A stretch of 64,000 nucleotides of DNA from Aquamicrobium sp. (GTDB taxonomy: Bacteria > Pseudomonadota > Alphaproteobacteria > Rhizobiales > Rhizobiaceae), in assembly GCF_023954335.1 (NCBI RefSeq), contig NZ_JAMLIE010000004.1:124001-188000 (forward strand), written 5' to 3'. Positions within the stretch are counted from its first letter, which is position 1, and every line of letters starts with the position of its first letter. Shown here one piece after another: positions 1-11,763 of this stretch. Position numbers and translations under genes: made by a program. The notes below the pieces were generated by a model. The model was given only the letters and a program-made list of their open reading frames with translations, did not search any database and was not told the DNA's origin.

Positions 1-187
1 CGATCAGCACGGTCGACGCGCCGAGGATCCAGCGCCGCCGCGTCTCGGACGGATCCTCCTTGCCGGCGGACAGGGCGGCCAGCGCCTTGTCGAGCACCGA
101 ATCCATCAGGATGGCACGCAGGCCGAGCCAGCCGGCGAACACGTAGAAAGCGCCGATCAGGCGAAAGACGACGTCGATGGCATCCAT
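1..187 (-). CDS. Small membrane protein, 5' part only
   Basis: The gene runs off the left edge, so only about 62 N-terminal residues are visible, beginning MDAIDVVFRLIGAFYVFAGW. The first 30 residues are hydrophobic and fit one membrane helix. A charged stretch with KEDPSETRRR follows, and then a second hydrophobic run begins (ILGASTVLI). An in-frame ATG three codons upstream (196) is an alternative start. I do not recognise the family and assign no function. It lies upstream of mutL on the same strand, but mutL is transcribed away from it after a gap of about 75 bases. Confidence 0.6.
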   Translation of the reverse strand, partial: MDAIDVVFRLIGAFYVFAGWLGLRAILMDSVLDKALAALSAGKEDPSETRRRWILGASTVLI

Positions 188-264
188 TGTTCCCATGCCC
201 CATTGCCCGAACCTGCGCTTGACGCGCCATTGCGGCCGGAGCGTGGCGGGTGTCACTCCCCTGC

Positions 265-2085
<1,821 letters not shown>

Positions 2086-2260
2086 GGCCGATCATAACGG
2101 GATTCGTCCGGCCGCGTCAGGGGATGGCGCGGCCGCGCAACCCTTCCCTAACCATGAAGGCGACGCGGGCTCGCCGCGCGCGCGCCGCCGCCCCACTTCT
2201 TAACCTCTCCATGGTGGAGTGGCACCACGAACACATGCCATTGAAGGGGGGACGGAGTTG

Positions 2261-4333
2261 ATGGCATCGGTCGAATCCCAGGCAATGGGAGCCCGCAGGC
2301 TGATCCTGTTCATCAGGACCGCCTACTGGGTTGCGTTGCTGATCGTCGGCGCGATGGCGCTGGCGACCTATATCCTGCTCCAGCACATGATGGCGGCGCA
2401 CCAGCGCGACGACGCGCTGATGGCGCAGGTCGACACCCAGAAGACGCTGTCGCAGCGCATCGTCTTCCTGTCGAACGCCGCCCGGCAGGCCAACCCCGAG
2501 GCGCAGAAGACCCTGATCGCCTCGCTGCGCGACTCGATCCGCCAGTTCGAGGAAAACTACGACTACGTCATCACCGCGACCGAGATCGACGGCTCCTCCC
2601 CCTCCTCGGCAACGGTGAGGATGATCCTGTTCAGCGGCCCGCACCATCTCGACCATTTCGCCTCGAACCTCATCGCCAACGGCCTGCGCCTCGCCTCGGC
2701 GCTGGAGACCAGCTCCGGCCTCAGCATTCCCGGCGGCGGCTATCAGGGCAGCGCCGAGCGGGCGCTGCTAGACGACACGGTCGCCGGGGCCGCGCTCGCC
2801 GGCTACACCGCGCTCGGCGAGCACCTCGCGGCCAACTCGCAGGCCCTGCTCGACCGGATGCTCTCCGTCCATCGCATGCTGTTCTACGCCATGATCGGCG
2901 TTCTCGGCTTCGTCGCCCTCTTCATCTTCCGGCCGATGACGGAGATGATCCGCCGCCGGACGAGCGAGCTGGTCGACGCCCGCAATGCCATGGCCTTCAT
3001 CGCCGCCCATGACGGCCTGACCGGGCTGAACAACCGCAGCTTCCTGCGCGCCAGCTTCGAGACGCTGCTGGCGGCGGCGGCGCGCAAGGGCGAGCGGCTG
3101 GCGGTGATCCAGATCGACCTCGACCGCTTCAAGCAGATCAACGATTCGCTCGGCCACGCCGCCGGCGACTTCGTGCTGGTCACCACCGCCCAGCGCATGC
3201 GCACCTGCTGCCGCCCCGCCGACGTGTGCGTGCGCCTCGGCGGCGACGAGTTCGTCATGGTGCTGCCGGATGCCGGCGACGACGGCGAGATCGAGGAAAT
3301 CGTCCGCCGCACCCTGGCGCGGATCAACGAGCCGATGGTCTACGAGGGAACGCCGATCGAATGCGGCGCCAGCGCCGGCATCGCCATCTACCCGGCCGAC
3401 GCCGACAACAGCGCCGACCTGATCGTTCATGCCGATCTCGCCCTCTACGCCGCGAAGAAGGAGGGCGGCGGCTCGTTCGCCTTCTTCTCGGGCGAGCTGC
3501 GCCAGGACATGGAGCATCGCAAGCAGCTCGAACGCGACCTTAGCGAGGCGATCGCCGCGCAGGAGTTCACCGTGCACTTCCAGCCGCAGGTCTCGCTGTC
3601 GCAGGGCAACATCGTCGGGGTCGAGGCACTGATACGCTGGCCGCACGCGCGGCGCGGCATGGTGCGGCCGGACGCGTTCATCCCCGTCGCCGAGAAGGCC
3701 GGCTTCATGCCGGCGATCGGGCGCATCGCCATGCGCAAGGCCATCCTCGAGGCGGCAAAATGGCACCGCGAGGGCATCGAGTTCGGGCGCCTCGCGCTCA
3801 ACGTCTCCGGCACCGAGCTGCGCGAGGCCGATTTCATCGATTTCCTCTCCGGGACTCTGGAGGAGGCCGACCTGCCGACGGGCAAGCTGTCGCTGGAGAT
3901 CGTCGAATCGGTGATCCTCGACGACGACAAGACCGGAATCACCGGCACGCTGTCGCAGGTGCGCGCGGCTGGCGTGCATCTCGAGCTCGACGATTTCGGC
4001 ACCGGCTACGCCTCGCTCAGCCATGTCAGCCCGAGCGAGATCGACCGTCTGAAGATCGACCGCCGTTTCGTGCAGAACATCGACCGGGGCGGCGAGAACG
4101 CCAAGATCGTCCGCGCCATCACCGATCTGGCGCAGGGTCTCGACATCGAGATCGTCGCCGAGGGCGCGGAGACCGAGGCGGAGCTGTCGTCGCTGATGGC
4201 GCTGGGCTGCGACCAGGTGCAGGGCTATGCCGTCGCCTTCCCGATGCCGCAGGACGAGGCGCGCGCGTGGCTGGAGCTCCATGCCCTGAAGGGCGGCAAG
4301 GCCGGCGCGGAGCCGATGAAGGCGGCGGGCTGA
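2261..4333 (+). CDS. Membrane GGDEF-EAL cyclic-di-GMP signalling protein
   Basis: About 690 residues. The protein has a first membrane helix near 20-40, a periplasmic sensor of about 165 residues, and a second helix near 207-225. A GGDEF domain follows (RLGGDEFVMV, motif near 327-331), then an EAL domain (VEALIRW near 454, DDFGTGYASL later). Both catalytic motifs look intact, so either diguanylate cyclase or phosphodiesterase activity is possible; direction cannot be told from sequence. The sensor contains TLSQRIVFLSNAA, reminiscent of PilJ-type sensor segments. I chose ATG 2261 because GGACGGAG sits just upstream; a GTG at 2219 is in frame but has no visible ribosome site. Confidence 0.93.
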   Translation: MASVESQAMGARRLILFIRTAYWVALLIVGAMALATYILLQHMMAAHQRDDALMAQVDTQKTLSQRIVFLSNAARQANPEAQKTLIASLRDSIRQFEENYDYVITATEIDGSSPSSATVRMILFSGPHHLDHFASNLIANGLRLASALETSSGLSIPGGGYQGSAERALLDDTVAGAALAGYTALGEHLAANSQALLDRMLSVHRMLFYAMIGVLGFVALFIFRPMTEMIRRRTSELVDARNAMAFIAAHDGLTGLNNRSFLRASFETLLAAAARKGERLAVIQIDLDRFKQINDSLGHAAGDFVLVTTAQRMRTCCRPADVCVRLGGDEFVMVLPDAGDDGEIEEIVRRTLARINEPMVYEGTPIECGASAGIAIYPADADNSADLIVHADLALYAAKKEGGGSFAFFSGELRQDMEHRKQLERDLSEAIAAQEFTVHFQPQVSLSQGNIVGVEALIRWPHARRGMVRPDAFIPVAEKAGFMPAIGRIAMRKAILEAAKWHREGIEFGRLALNVSGTELREADFIDFLSGTLEEADLPTGKLSLEIVESVILDDDKTGITGTLSQVRAAGVHLELDDFGTGYASLSHVSPSEIDRLKIDRRFVQNIDRGGENAKIVRAITDLAQGLDIEIVAEGAETEAELSSLMALGCDQVQGYAVAFPMPQDEARAWLELHALKGGKAGAEPMKAAG

Positions 4334-4432
4334 GCCTCGTTTCACCCGTTGGCGACAAGGGCATCCCGGCGTAGAGTGCGCCTCCGTTCCGGCCGACCCT
4401 GACGGTGGCGGATCGGCTGTGCGGGGTGGCGA

Positions 4433-4732
4433 ATGGAAGCGGAAGTCACGAGATCCGTCTTTTTCTGGCTGAGCGCGCTGTGGGGCCTCGCCAGCATCGC
4501 GCTGCTGATCTCGGCGACGCGGCTGTGCTACCGCATCGAGGCCCGCTCGGGCCGGCCGCTGCTCAAGCACGGCTTGCCGGGCTACGCCAACGTCATCCCC
4601 GTGGCGTTGAATGTCCGCGTCGCGCAGGACGAGGAAACGCAGGCGATGCGCTGGCGGATGAACGGGCGCCTGATCGCCATTGTCGCCGGTTTCGCCCTTC
4701 TCCACCTTTTCCGATGGGCCGGCGCCGTGTAA
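4433..4732 (+). CDS. Small protein with two predicted membrane helices
   Basis: A 99-residue protein of unrecognised family. Residues about 8-28 (SVFFWLSALWGLASIALLIS) and about 78-95 (LIAIVAGFALLHLFRW) are hydrophobic, and the middle is charged and soluble-looking. It lies between the GGDEF-EAL gene and a TRAP transporter operon, on the same strand as both, about 90 bases before the TRAP solute-binding gene. Residue composition and third-position GC look like real coding sequence, but there is no domain I can name. Function unknown. Confidence 0.6.
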   Translation: MEAEVTRSVFFWLSALWGLASIALLISATRLCYRIEARSGRPLLKHGLPGYANVIPVALNVRVAQDEETQAMRWRMNGRLIAIVAGFALLHLFRWAGAV

Positions 4733-4822
4733 GCCAGCGGCAGCATGCGCGAGACTCGAAGGCTGGAACTGACGTTCCCCGCCGGCGGGCTCGTAAACCG
4801 TTCTTCGTTCCAGGAGGATGAA

Positions 4823-5875
4823 ATGAAGTTTCCGGCCCCGCGCGTCCTGCTCCGCGCCGCTTCCGCGGCCGTTCTCGGCTGGCTCGCCGCCACGTTCCCC
4901 GCAAGCGCACAGGAGGTGACGCTCAGGCTGCACCAGTTCCTGCCGGCGCAGGCCAACGTGCCGACCAACCTGCTGCACCCATGGGCTGACCGCGTGGAAG
5001 CCGCATCGGGCGGTCGCATCAGGATCGAGCGCTATCCGGCGATGCAGCTCGGCGGCACGCCGCCGCAGCTCATCGACCAGGCGCAGGACGGCACCGTCGA
5101 CATCGTCTGGACCCTGCCGGGCTACACACCCGGGCGCTTCCCCACCACCGAGGTGTTCGAGCTTCCCTTCATCATGACCAACGCCAAGGCCGCCTCGATG
5201 GCCTATTGGGACATGTTCGAGGAGCATATGAAGGACGGCGAGTTCGCCGACGTCCACATGATCGCGACATGGACGCACGGGCCGGGCGTGATCCATTCCC
5301 GCCAGAAGGTGGAAAAGCTCGATGACCTCAAGGGCATGAAGCTGCGCGCGCCGAGCCGCATCGTCAACACGCTGCTCGGCCATCTCGGCGCGACGCCGGT
5401 GGGCATGCCGGTCCCGGCCGTCACCGAGGCGCTGTCGCGCGGCGTCATCGACGGCGCGGTGGTGCCGTGGGAGGTCGCGCCCTCGGTCAAGATCGAGGAG
5501 CTGGTCGGCCACCACACCGAGTTCGCGGAGGGACAGGCGCTCTATACCGCGACCTTCGTCCTCGCCATGAACAAGGCGCGCTACGAGGCCCTGCCGGATG
5601 ACCTGAAGAAGGTGATCGACGACAATTCCGGGCGCGAGCTTTCCGGCCTGTTCGGCTGGACGCAGGAGCACTATGACGGCCCCGCGCGCCAGCTCGCTGT
5701 CGATCGCGGCAACAGCATCGTCCGGCTGGACGCCGAGGCCACCGCAGCATGGAAAGAAGCCTCGCAGCCGGTGATCGACGGCTGGATCGAGGAGATGAAC
5801 GGCCGCGGCTTCGACGGGCAGGCGCTCGTCGACGGGGCGCGGGCGCTGATCGCCAAGTACACGCAGGAACAATAG
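4823..5875 (+). CDS. TRAP transporter solute-binding protein, DctP family
   Basis: This is the periplasmic receptor of a tripartite ATP-independent transporter and should bind a carboxylate-type solute. About 350 residues. The N terminus is a Sec signal peptide (basic start, then VLGWLAATFPASAQ, cleavage after the Ala-rich stretch). The mature part has the DctP fold pattern: LRLHQFLPAQAN, ADRVEAASGGRIRIE, a GxLR-like MKLRAPSRI segment and LPDDLKKVIDD. CAGGAGGA at 4811-4818 supports ATG 4823 over an in-frame ATG at 4745. It is first of three co-directional TRAP genes. The substrate cannot be told from sequence. Confidence 0.93.
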   Translation: MKFPAPRVLLRAASAAVLGWLAATFPASAQEVTLRLHQFLPAQANVPTNLLHPWADRVEAASGGRIRIERYPAMQLGGTPPQLIDQAQDGTVDIVWTLPGYTPGRFPTTEVFELPFIMTNAKAASMAYWDMFEEHMKDGEFADVHMIATWTHGPGVIHSRQKVEKLDDLKGMKLRAPSRIVNTLLGHLGATPVGMPVPAVTEALSRGVIDGAVVPWEVAPSVKIEELVGHHTEFAEGQALYTATFVLAMNKARYEALPDDLKKVIDDNSGRELSGLFGWTQEHYDGPARQLAVDRGNSIVRLDAEATAAWKEASQPVIDGWIEEMNGRGFDGQALVDGARALIAKYTQEQ

Positions 5876-5890
5876 CGCACCGCACATCGC

Positions 5891-6433
5891 ATGGGTCGAG
5901 GCAGGAAAGAGGGCGTGGACAGGATTTCGGCAATCGTCGAACGGCTCGCCCGCCTGCTCGCCATCCTCGGCGGACTGGTCCTCGTCGCCGTGACGGTGCT
6001 GACCGTCGCCTCCATCACCGGCCGCGCCTTCACGCGGCAGGGGCTGGGGCCGGTGCCCGGCGATTTCGAGCTGGTCGAGGCGCTGACCGCCTTCGCCGTC
6101 TTCGCCTTCCTGCCGTGGTGCCAGCTCCGGCGCGGCCACGCCACGGTCGACGTCTTCACCCGCCTGTTCCCTGAGCGCGCCAACCGCCTGATCGATCTCG
6201 TCTGCGAGATCCTGATGACGGCGGTCGTCGTCCTGATCGCCTGGCGGCTGTGGCACGGCGTCGCCGACAAGCTGCGCTACCACGAAACGACGTTCATCCT
6301 GCAATTCCCGCTCTGGTGGAGCTACGCCGCGGCCTTCGTCGCGGCGGCGGCGGGCGTCGTCGTCTCCGTCTACGCGGTCCTCCAGCGCCTGCGCGAATTC
6401 CTAGCGCCCGCCGAGGCAGGGGACGCGCCTTGA
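5891..6433 (+). CDS. TRAP transporter small permease, DctQ family
   Basis: 180 residues with about four hydrophobic segments, the DctQ pattern: LLAILGGLVLVAVTVLTVAS, then ELVEALTAFAVFAFLPWCQ, ILMTAVVVLIAWRLW and WWSYAAAFVAAAAGVVVSVY. The motif around LPWCQLRRGHATVDVFT is typical of small TRAP subunits. It follows the solute-binding gene after 15 bases, and its stop overlaps the start of the large permease. A GTG at 5915 is an alternative start. Together with the large subunit it forms the membrane part of the sodium-dependent importer. Confidence 0.92.
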   Translation: MGRGRKEGVDRISAIVERLARLLAILGGLVLVAVTVLTVASITGRAFTRQGLGPVPGDFELVEALTAFAVFAFLPWCQLRRGHATVDVFTRLFPERANRLIDLVCEILMTAVVVLIAWRLWHGVADKLRYHETTFILQFPLWWSYAAAFVAAAAGVVVSVYAVLQRLREFLAPAEAGDAP

Positions 6434-7752
6434 GCAACCTCGAGCTCGGCTTCTGGTCGTTTCCGGCGCTGCTCGCGCTGATCTTCCTGCGCGTGCCCAT
6501 CGGCCTCGCCATGCTCCTGTGCGGGCTCGTCGGCACGTGGCTCGTCATGGGCACGACCGCGCCGATCCTGTCGCGGCTGAAGGTCGAGACCTACTCGACC
6601 TTCTCAAGCTACTCGCTGTCCATCGTGCCTTTGTTCCTGCTGATGGGCCAGTTCGCCTCGCTCGGCGGCATGTCGCAATCGCTGTTCAGGGCCGCCAACG
6701 CCTTTCTCGGCCACCGGCGCGGCGGCGTCGCCATGTCGGCCATCGGCGCCTGCGCCGGCTTCGGCGCCATCTGCGGCTCCTCGCTCGCCACCGCCGCCAC
6801 CATGTCGCAGGTGGCGCTGCCGGAGCTGCGCCGCTACGGCTATTCCGGCGCGCTCGCCACCGGCACGCTCGCCGCCGGCGGCACGCTCGGCGTCCTGATC
6901 CCGCCCTCGGTGGTGCTGGTCATCTACGCCGTCCTTGCCGAGCAGAACGTCGCCAAGCTGTTCGTCGCCGCCTTCGTGCCGGGCGTGCTCGCCGCCATCG
7001 GCTACATGATCGCCATCGCGCTCTATGTGCGGCTCTATCCTGAATCCGCCGGGTCGAGCCCGCGCCAGCCGTGGCACGAGCGCCTTTCGGCGCTCGCCGA
7101 GGTCTGGCCGGTTGCCGCCGTCTTCCTCGCCGTCGTCGGCGGCATCTATGCCGGCTGGTTCACCCCGACGGAAGGCGCGGCCGTCGGCGCGGCCGGCACC
7201 GGGCTGATCGCGTTCGTCAACGGCGGACTGACGCGGCGCACGCTCGTCGAGGCGATCCTCGCCACCGCGACCTCGACGGCGATGATCTTCTTCATCGTCT
7301 TCGGCGCGGCGATGTACAACAGCTTCCTCGCCCTTTCCCAGCTTCCGGCAGCGGCCGCCGCCTTTATCGCCGGGCAGGGGCTCGACCCGTGGACGGTGCT
7401 GGTCGGCATCCTGATCTTCTACCTCGTCCTCGGCTGCTTCATGGATTCGCTCTCCATGATCCTGCTCACCGTGCCGATCTTCTTCCCGCTGGTCAGCGGC
7501 CTCGACTTCGGCATGGGGGCCGAGGAGTTCGCGATCTGGTTCGGGATCCTCGTGCTGGTCGTGGTCGAGGTCGGGCTGATCACGCCGCCGGTGGGCATGA
7601 ACCTCTTCGTCATCAACTCGATGGCCAAGGACGTGCCCGTCCTCGCCACCTATCGCGGCGTGACGCCCTTCGTCCTGTCCGACATCGCGCGCACGGTTCT
7701 CCTCATCGCCTTCCCGGCGATCTCGCTGTTCATGGTCAGGTGGCTCTACTGA
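6430..7752 (+). CDS. TRAP transporter large permease, DctM family (TTG start)
   Basis: About 440 residues, hydrophobic throughout with roughly 12 membrane helices, matching DctM. Recognisable family segments are FLRVPIGLAMLL, FFLLMGQFASLGGMSQSLF-like text, LAAGGTLGVLIPPSVVLVIY and ITPPVGMNLFVINSMAKDVP. The open frame extends further upstream, but homologues begin at this point. TTG 6430 overlaps the TGA of the small permease (6431-6433), an arrangement suggesting translational coupling. The gene ends 7 bases before a convergent gene. Confidence 0.93.
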   Translation: MSNLELGFWSFPALLALIFLRVPIGLAMLLCGLVGTWLVMGTTAPILSRLKVETYSTFSSYSLSIVPLFLLMGQFASLGGMSQSLFRAANAFLGHRRGGVAMSAIGACAGFGAICGSSLATAATMSQVALPELRRYGYSGALATGTLAAGGTLGVLIPPSVVLVIYAVLAEQNVAKLFVAAFVPGVLAAIGYMIAIALYVRLYPESAGSSPRQPWHERLSALAEVWPVAAVFLAVVGGIYAGWFTPTEGAAVGAAGTGLIAFVNGGLTRRTLVEAILATATSTAMIFFIVFGAAMYNSFLALSQLPAAAAAFIAGQGLDPWTVLVGILIFYLVLGCFMDSLSMILLTVPIFFPLVSGLDFGMGAEEFAIWFGILVLVVVEVGLITPPVGMNLFVINSMAKDVPVLATYRGVTPFVLSDIARTVLLIAFPAISLFMVRWLY

Positions 7753-7759
7753 GCCCGCG

Positions 7760-8095
7760 TCAGCCGTTCTGCTGGCGCACCAGCATGTAGAGGTTGGTGC
7801 AGCGCGCGCCCGAGCGGCAATAGGCGAGGACCGGCTTCGGCAGCTCGTCGAGCGCCCTCGCCTGCGCATCGACGTTCTCCTGCGTCAGCGAACCGCTGAC
7901 CACGGGGATGTAGCGGAACTCCAGCCCGGCCGCGCGCACCGCCGCCTCGACCTCGCCATGCGGCACCGCGCCGTCCTCGGCATCCGGGCGGTTGGAGATC
8001 ACGCTCCTGAACCCCGCCTCCCTGATCGCGGCGATGTCGTCAACCGCGATCTGCGGCGCGACGAAATAGTCTTCGGTGATCTGGCGGATTTCCAT
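7760..8095 (-). CDS. DUF442 / TIGR01244-type phosphatase-like protein
   Basis: About 111 residues from MEIRQITEDYFVAPQIAVDD. The family (beta-lactamase-hydrolase-like N-terminal domain) has a tyrosine-phosphatase/rhodanese-like fold. The active loop is visible as LAYCRSGARCTNLY near the C terminus, with the nucleophilic Cys and the following Arg. The upstream segment FRSVISNRPDAEDGAVPHGE is also characteristic. The open frame continues 20 codons upstream, but ATG 8095 is where the family begins. Members occur alone or fused to metallo-beta-lactamase-type sulfur dioxygenases; here it stands alone and tail-to-tail with the TRAP operon. Physiological substrate unknown. Confidence 0.85.
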   Translation of the reverse strand: MEIRQITEDYFVAPQIAVDDIAAIREAGFRSVISNRPDAEDGAVPHGEVEAAVRAAGLEFRYIPVVSGSLTQENVDAQARALDELPKPVLAYCRSGARCTNLYMLVRQQNG

Positions 8096-8101
8096 GGCGC
8101 G

Positions 8102-8119
8102 TTTCCCGGTTGCGGGAAA
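8102..8119. other. Short perfect hairpin upstream of the DUF442 gene
   Basis: TTTCCCG and CGGGAAA form 7-bp arms around GTTG. The hairpin sits 7 bases before the DUF442 start and about 65 bases after the end of the pim operon, which reads toward it. It could be a weak terminator of that operon (there is no T run) or a regulatory site for the small gene. Confidence 0.35.
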
Positions 8120-8185
8120 ATCATCTAGGCGTTCGGCCGCGCTTTGCCAAGACATGCGGCCAAAGGCAGGCGCGGCCGGATTCTC

Positions 8186-9337
8186 TCACGCCGCCCGGAA
8201 CAGGCCGCCCTTGGCCGCCAGCGCGCGCAGATGATGGTCGGCATCGCCGAACGTCGCGTCGATCATGGTCACGCGCTTGAAGTAGTGGCCGACGGCATAT
8301 TCCTCGGTCATGCCGACGCCGCCATGGAGCTGGATGGCATTCTCGCCGCAAAGCCGGCCGCCGCGCCCGATCTCCGCCTTGGCGGCATGGATGGCGGCCG
8401 CCCGCTCGGCCGCGTCGTCGCTGTCGGCCATCGAGGTGGCGTAGAACGCCATCGAGCGCGCCTGCTCGATGGCGACGAACATGTCCACCGCCTTGTGCTG
8501 CAATACCTGGAACTGGCCGATCGGCACGCCGAACTGCTTGCGCACCTTGAGGTAGTCGACGGTCAGCGCGTGCATCGCTCCCATCGCGCCGATCGCCTCG
8601 GCGCAGAGCGCGGCGATGCCGGCGTCGACCGCGCGACGCGCCAGCCCGAGCCCGCCTTCGGGGTCGCCGAACGCGGCGTCCGCGCCGACGGCGACATTGT
8701 CGAACGTCACCTCCGCGCCGCGCTGGCCGTCCTGCGTGCGGTAGCCGCGCACCGAAACGCCGTCCGCGCCAGCATCGACGAGGAAGACGCCGATGCCGCC
8801 CTCGTCGCGCGCCGAGCCCGCCGTGCGGGCGGTGACGAACAGCCTGTCGGCGCTGTCGCCGCCGAGCACCACGAATTTCCGGCCCGAGATGCGCCAGCCG
8901 GCGCCGTCCTTCGTCGCCGTCGTCTCGACATGGTGAAGGTCGTAGCGCGAATTGCGCTCGCCCTGCGCGAAGGCGAGCTTCAGCGACCCTTCGGCCACCG
9001 CCGGCACCAGCTCGGCCCGCTGGGCGTCGTCGCCGCCGAAGCGGATCAGCGCGCCGCCGAGCACCACGGTCGGCAGATAGGGCTCGAGCGCCAGCGCCTT
9101 GCCGAAGGCCTCCATCACCAGCATGGTCTCGACCGGCGTGCCGCCGAGGCCGCCGTCTTCCTCGGCGAAGGGCAGCGCCATCAGCCCCATCTCGGCATAG
9201 CGGCCCCACATCTCGCCGCTCCAACCCTCCGGCGAGGCCATGATGCGGCGGCGCTCCTCGAAGCCGTAATGCTCGGCGAGCAGCCGGTCGAGCGAATCCT
9301 TGAGGATGGACTGTTCTTCTGTCAGGTCGAAATCCAT
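8186..9337 (-). CDS. pimD: Acyl-CoA dehydrogenase, pimeloyl-CoA dehydrogenase small-subunit type
   Basis: About 383 residues, beginning MDFDLTEEQSILKDSLDRLL. The acyl-CoA dehydrogenase fold is evident: an N-terminal helical part (MALPFAEEDGGLGGTPVETM), a middle beta domain, and the C-terminal helical part with YLKVRKQFGVPIGQFQ and QLHGGVGMTEEYAVGHYFKR. It introduces the alpha,beta double bond into an acyl-CoA using FAD. It follows the large-subunit gene by 2 bases and is last of four minus-strand genes. Paired PimC/PimD subunits are known from dicarboxyl-CoA (pimeloyl-CoA) degradation; the exact chain length handled here is inferred. Confidence 0.88.
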   Translation of the reverse strand: MDFDLTEEQSILKDSLDRLLAEHYGFEERRRIMASPEGWSGEMWGRYAEMGLMALPFAEEDGGLGGTPVETMLVMEAFGKALALEPYLPTVVLGGALIRFGGDDAQRAELVPAVAEGSLKLAFAQGERNSRYDLHHVETTATKDGAGWRISGRKFVVLGGDSADRLFVTARTAGSARDEGGIGVFLVDAGADGVSVRGYRTQDGQRGAEVTFDNVAVGADAAFGDPEGGLGLARRAVDAGIAALCAEAIGAMGAMHALTVDYLKVRKQFGVPIGQFQVLQHKAVDMFVAIEQARSMAFYATSMADSDDAAERAAAIHAAKAEIGRGGRLCGENAIQLHGGVGMTEEYAVGHYFKRVTMIDATFGDADHHLRALAAKGGLFRAA

Positions 9338-9339
9338 GG

Positions 9340-10542
9340 TCAGAACCCCAGTACGGCCTTGGCGATGATGTTCTTCTGGATCTCGTTCGAGCCGCCGTAG
9401 ATCGAGACCTTGCGGTAGTTGAAATAGTGCGGCGCGGCCGGCCCGGCGTAGTCCGGCTCGATCGGCGGCTCGTTGGAGCCGTCGAGATCGTGGGGATGGT
9501 AAGGCAGCGCATGCGGCCCCATCACCTGCATCAGCAGATGCGTGGTCGCCTGCTGGATCTCCGAGCCCTTGATCTTGAGGATCGAGGAGGCCGGGTCCGG
9601 CCTGCCGGTGCTGCCGCGCCTGGCGTCGGCGGCGACGACGCGAAGCTGCGTCAGCTCCAGCGCCTTCAGCTCGACCTCGATCGCGGCCAGCTTCTCGCGG
9701 AACCGCTCGTCCTCGATCAGCGGCCGGCCGCCGGAGAATTCCAGCGCCGCCAGCTCGCGGATGCGGGCGATGCGCTGCTTGGACATGCCGACGCGGGCGA
9801 TGTTGGTGCGCTCGTTGCCGAGGAGGAACTTGGCATAGTCCCAGCCCTTGTTCTCCTCGCCGACGAGGTTCTCGACCGGCACGCGCACGTCGGTCAGGAA
9901 CACCTCGTTGATCTCGCGCCCGCCGTCGATGGTGACGATGGGGCGCACCTCGATGCCGGGCGTCTTCATGTCGATCAGCAGGAAGGAGATGCCCTGCTGC
10001 TTCTTGGCCTCGGGATCGGTGCGCACGAGGCAGAAGATCCAGTCGGCGTACTGCGCCAGCGTCGTCCACGTCTTCTGGCCGTTGACGATGTAGTGGTCGC
10101 CGTCGCGCACCGCGCGCGTCCTGAGCGAGGCGAGGTCGGAGCCGGCGCCTGGCTCGGAGAAGCCCTGGCACCACCAGTCGTCGAGATTGGCGATGCGCGG
10201 CAGGTAGTGCGCCTTCTGCGCCGCGTTGCCGAAGGCGCAGATGACCGGGCCGACCATGTTGACGCCGAAGGCGAGCGGCTGCGGCGCCGGCCATTTCTGC
10301 GTTTCCTCGAGGAAGATGTATTGCCGCATCGGGTCCCAGCCGGTGCCGCCATATTCCTTCGGCCAGTGCGGCACGGCCCAGCCCTTCGCGTTGAGGATGC
10401 GCGACCACAGGACGAGGTCTTCCTTGTTGCCGTAGTCGCCGTCGATCATCCGGCGGCGGATGTCCTCCGGCAGATTGTCGGCGAGGAAGGCACGCACCTC
10501 GTCGCGGAAGGCGAGTTCTTCCGGTGAATAGCGAAGGTCCAT
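9340..10542 (-). CDS. pimC: Acyl-CoA dehydrogenase, pimeloyl-CoA dehydrogenase large-subunit type
   Basis: 400 residues. Family landmarks in order: MDLRYSPEELAFRDEVRAFL, the PHWPKEYGGTGW segment, CQGFSEPGAGSDLASLRTRA with the substrate/flavin-binding loop, GQKTWTTLAQYADWIFCLVR, and near the end SIYGGSNEIQKNIIAKAVLG, the usual dehydrogenase C-terminal signature. It is expected to form a heteromer with the following pimD product. It is third in the pimFBCD-order operon, 10 bases after the thiolase gene and 2 bases before pimD. Start ATG 10542 is the conserved one. Confidence 0.9.
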   Translation of the reverse strand: MDLRYSPEELAFRDEVRAFLADNLPEDIRRRMIDGDYGNKEDLVLWSRILNAKGWAVPHWPKEYGGTGWDPMRQYIFLEETQKWPAPQPLAFGVNMVGPVICAFGNAAQKAHYLPRIANLDDWWCQGFSEPGAGSDLASLRTRAVRDGDHYIVNGQKTWTTLAQYADWIFCLVRTDPEAKKQQGISFLLIDMKTPGIEVRPIVTIDGGREINEVFLTDVRVPVENLVGEENKGWDYAKFLLGNERTNIARVGMSKQRIARIRELAALEFSGGRPLIEDERFREKLAAIEVELKALELTQLRVVAADARRGSTGRPDPASSILKIKGSEIQQATTHLLMQVMGPHALPYHPHDLDGSNEPPIEPDYAGPAAPHYFNYRKVSIYGGSNEIQKNIIAKAVLGF

Positions 10543-10552
10543 CGTCGTTCCC

Positions 10553-11734
<1,182 letters not shown>

Positions 11735-11763
11735 TGTCGTTCTCCCTTCAGGTCGGTTCGGTT

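Noticed and set aside
2768..6304. 1178-codon minus-strand frame across the GGDEF-EAL and TRAP genes
   Set aside because: It is antisense to well-supported genes; long antisense frames are expected in very GC-rich DNA. The translation is low-complexity and rich in Arg, Gly and His.
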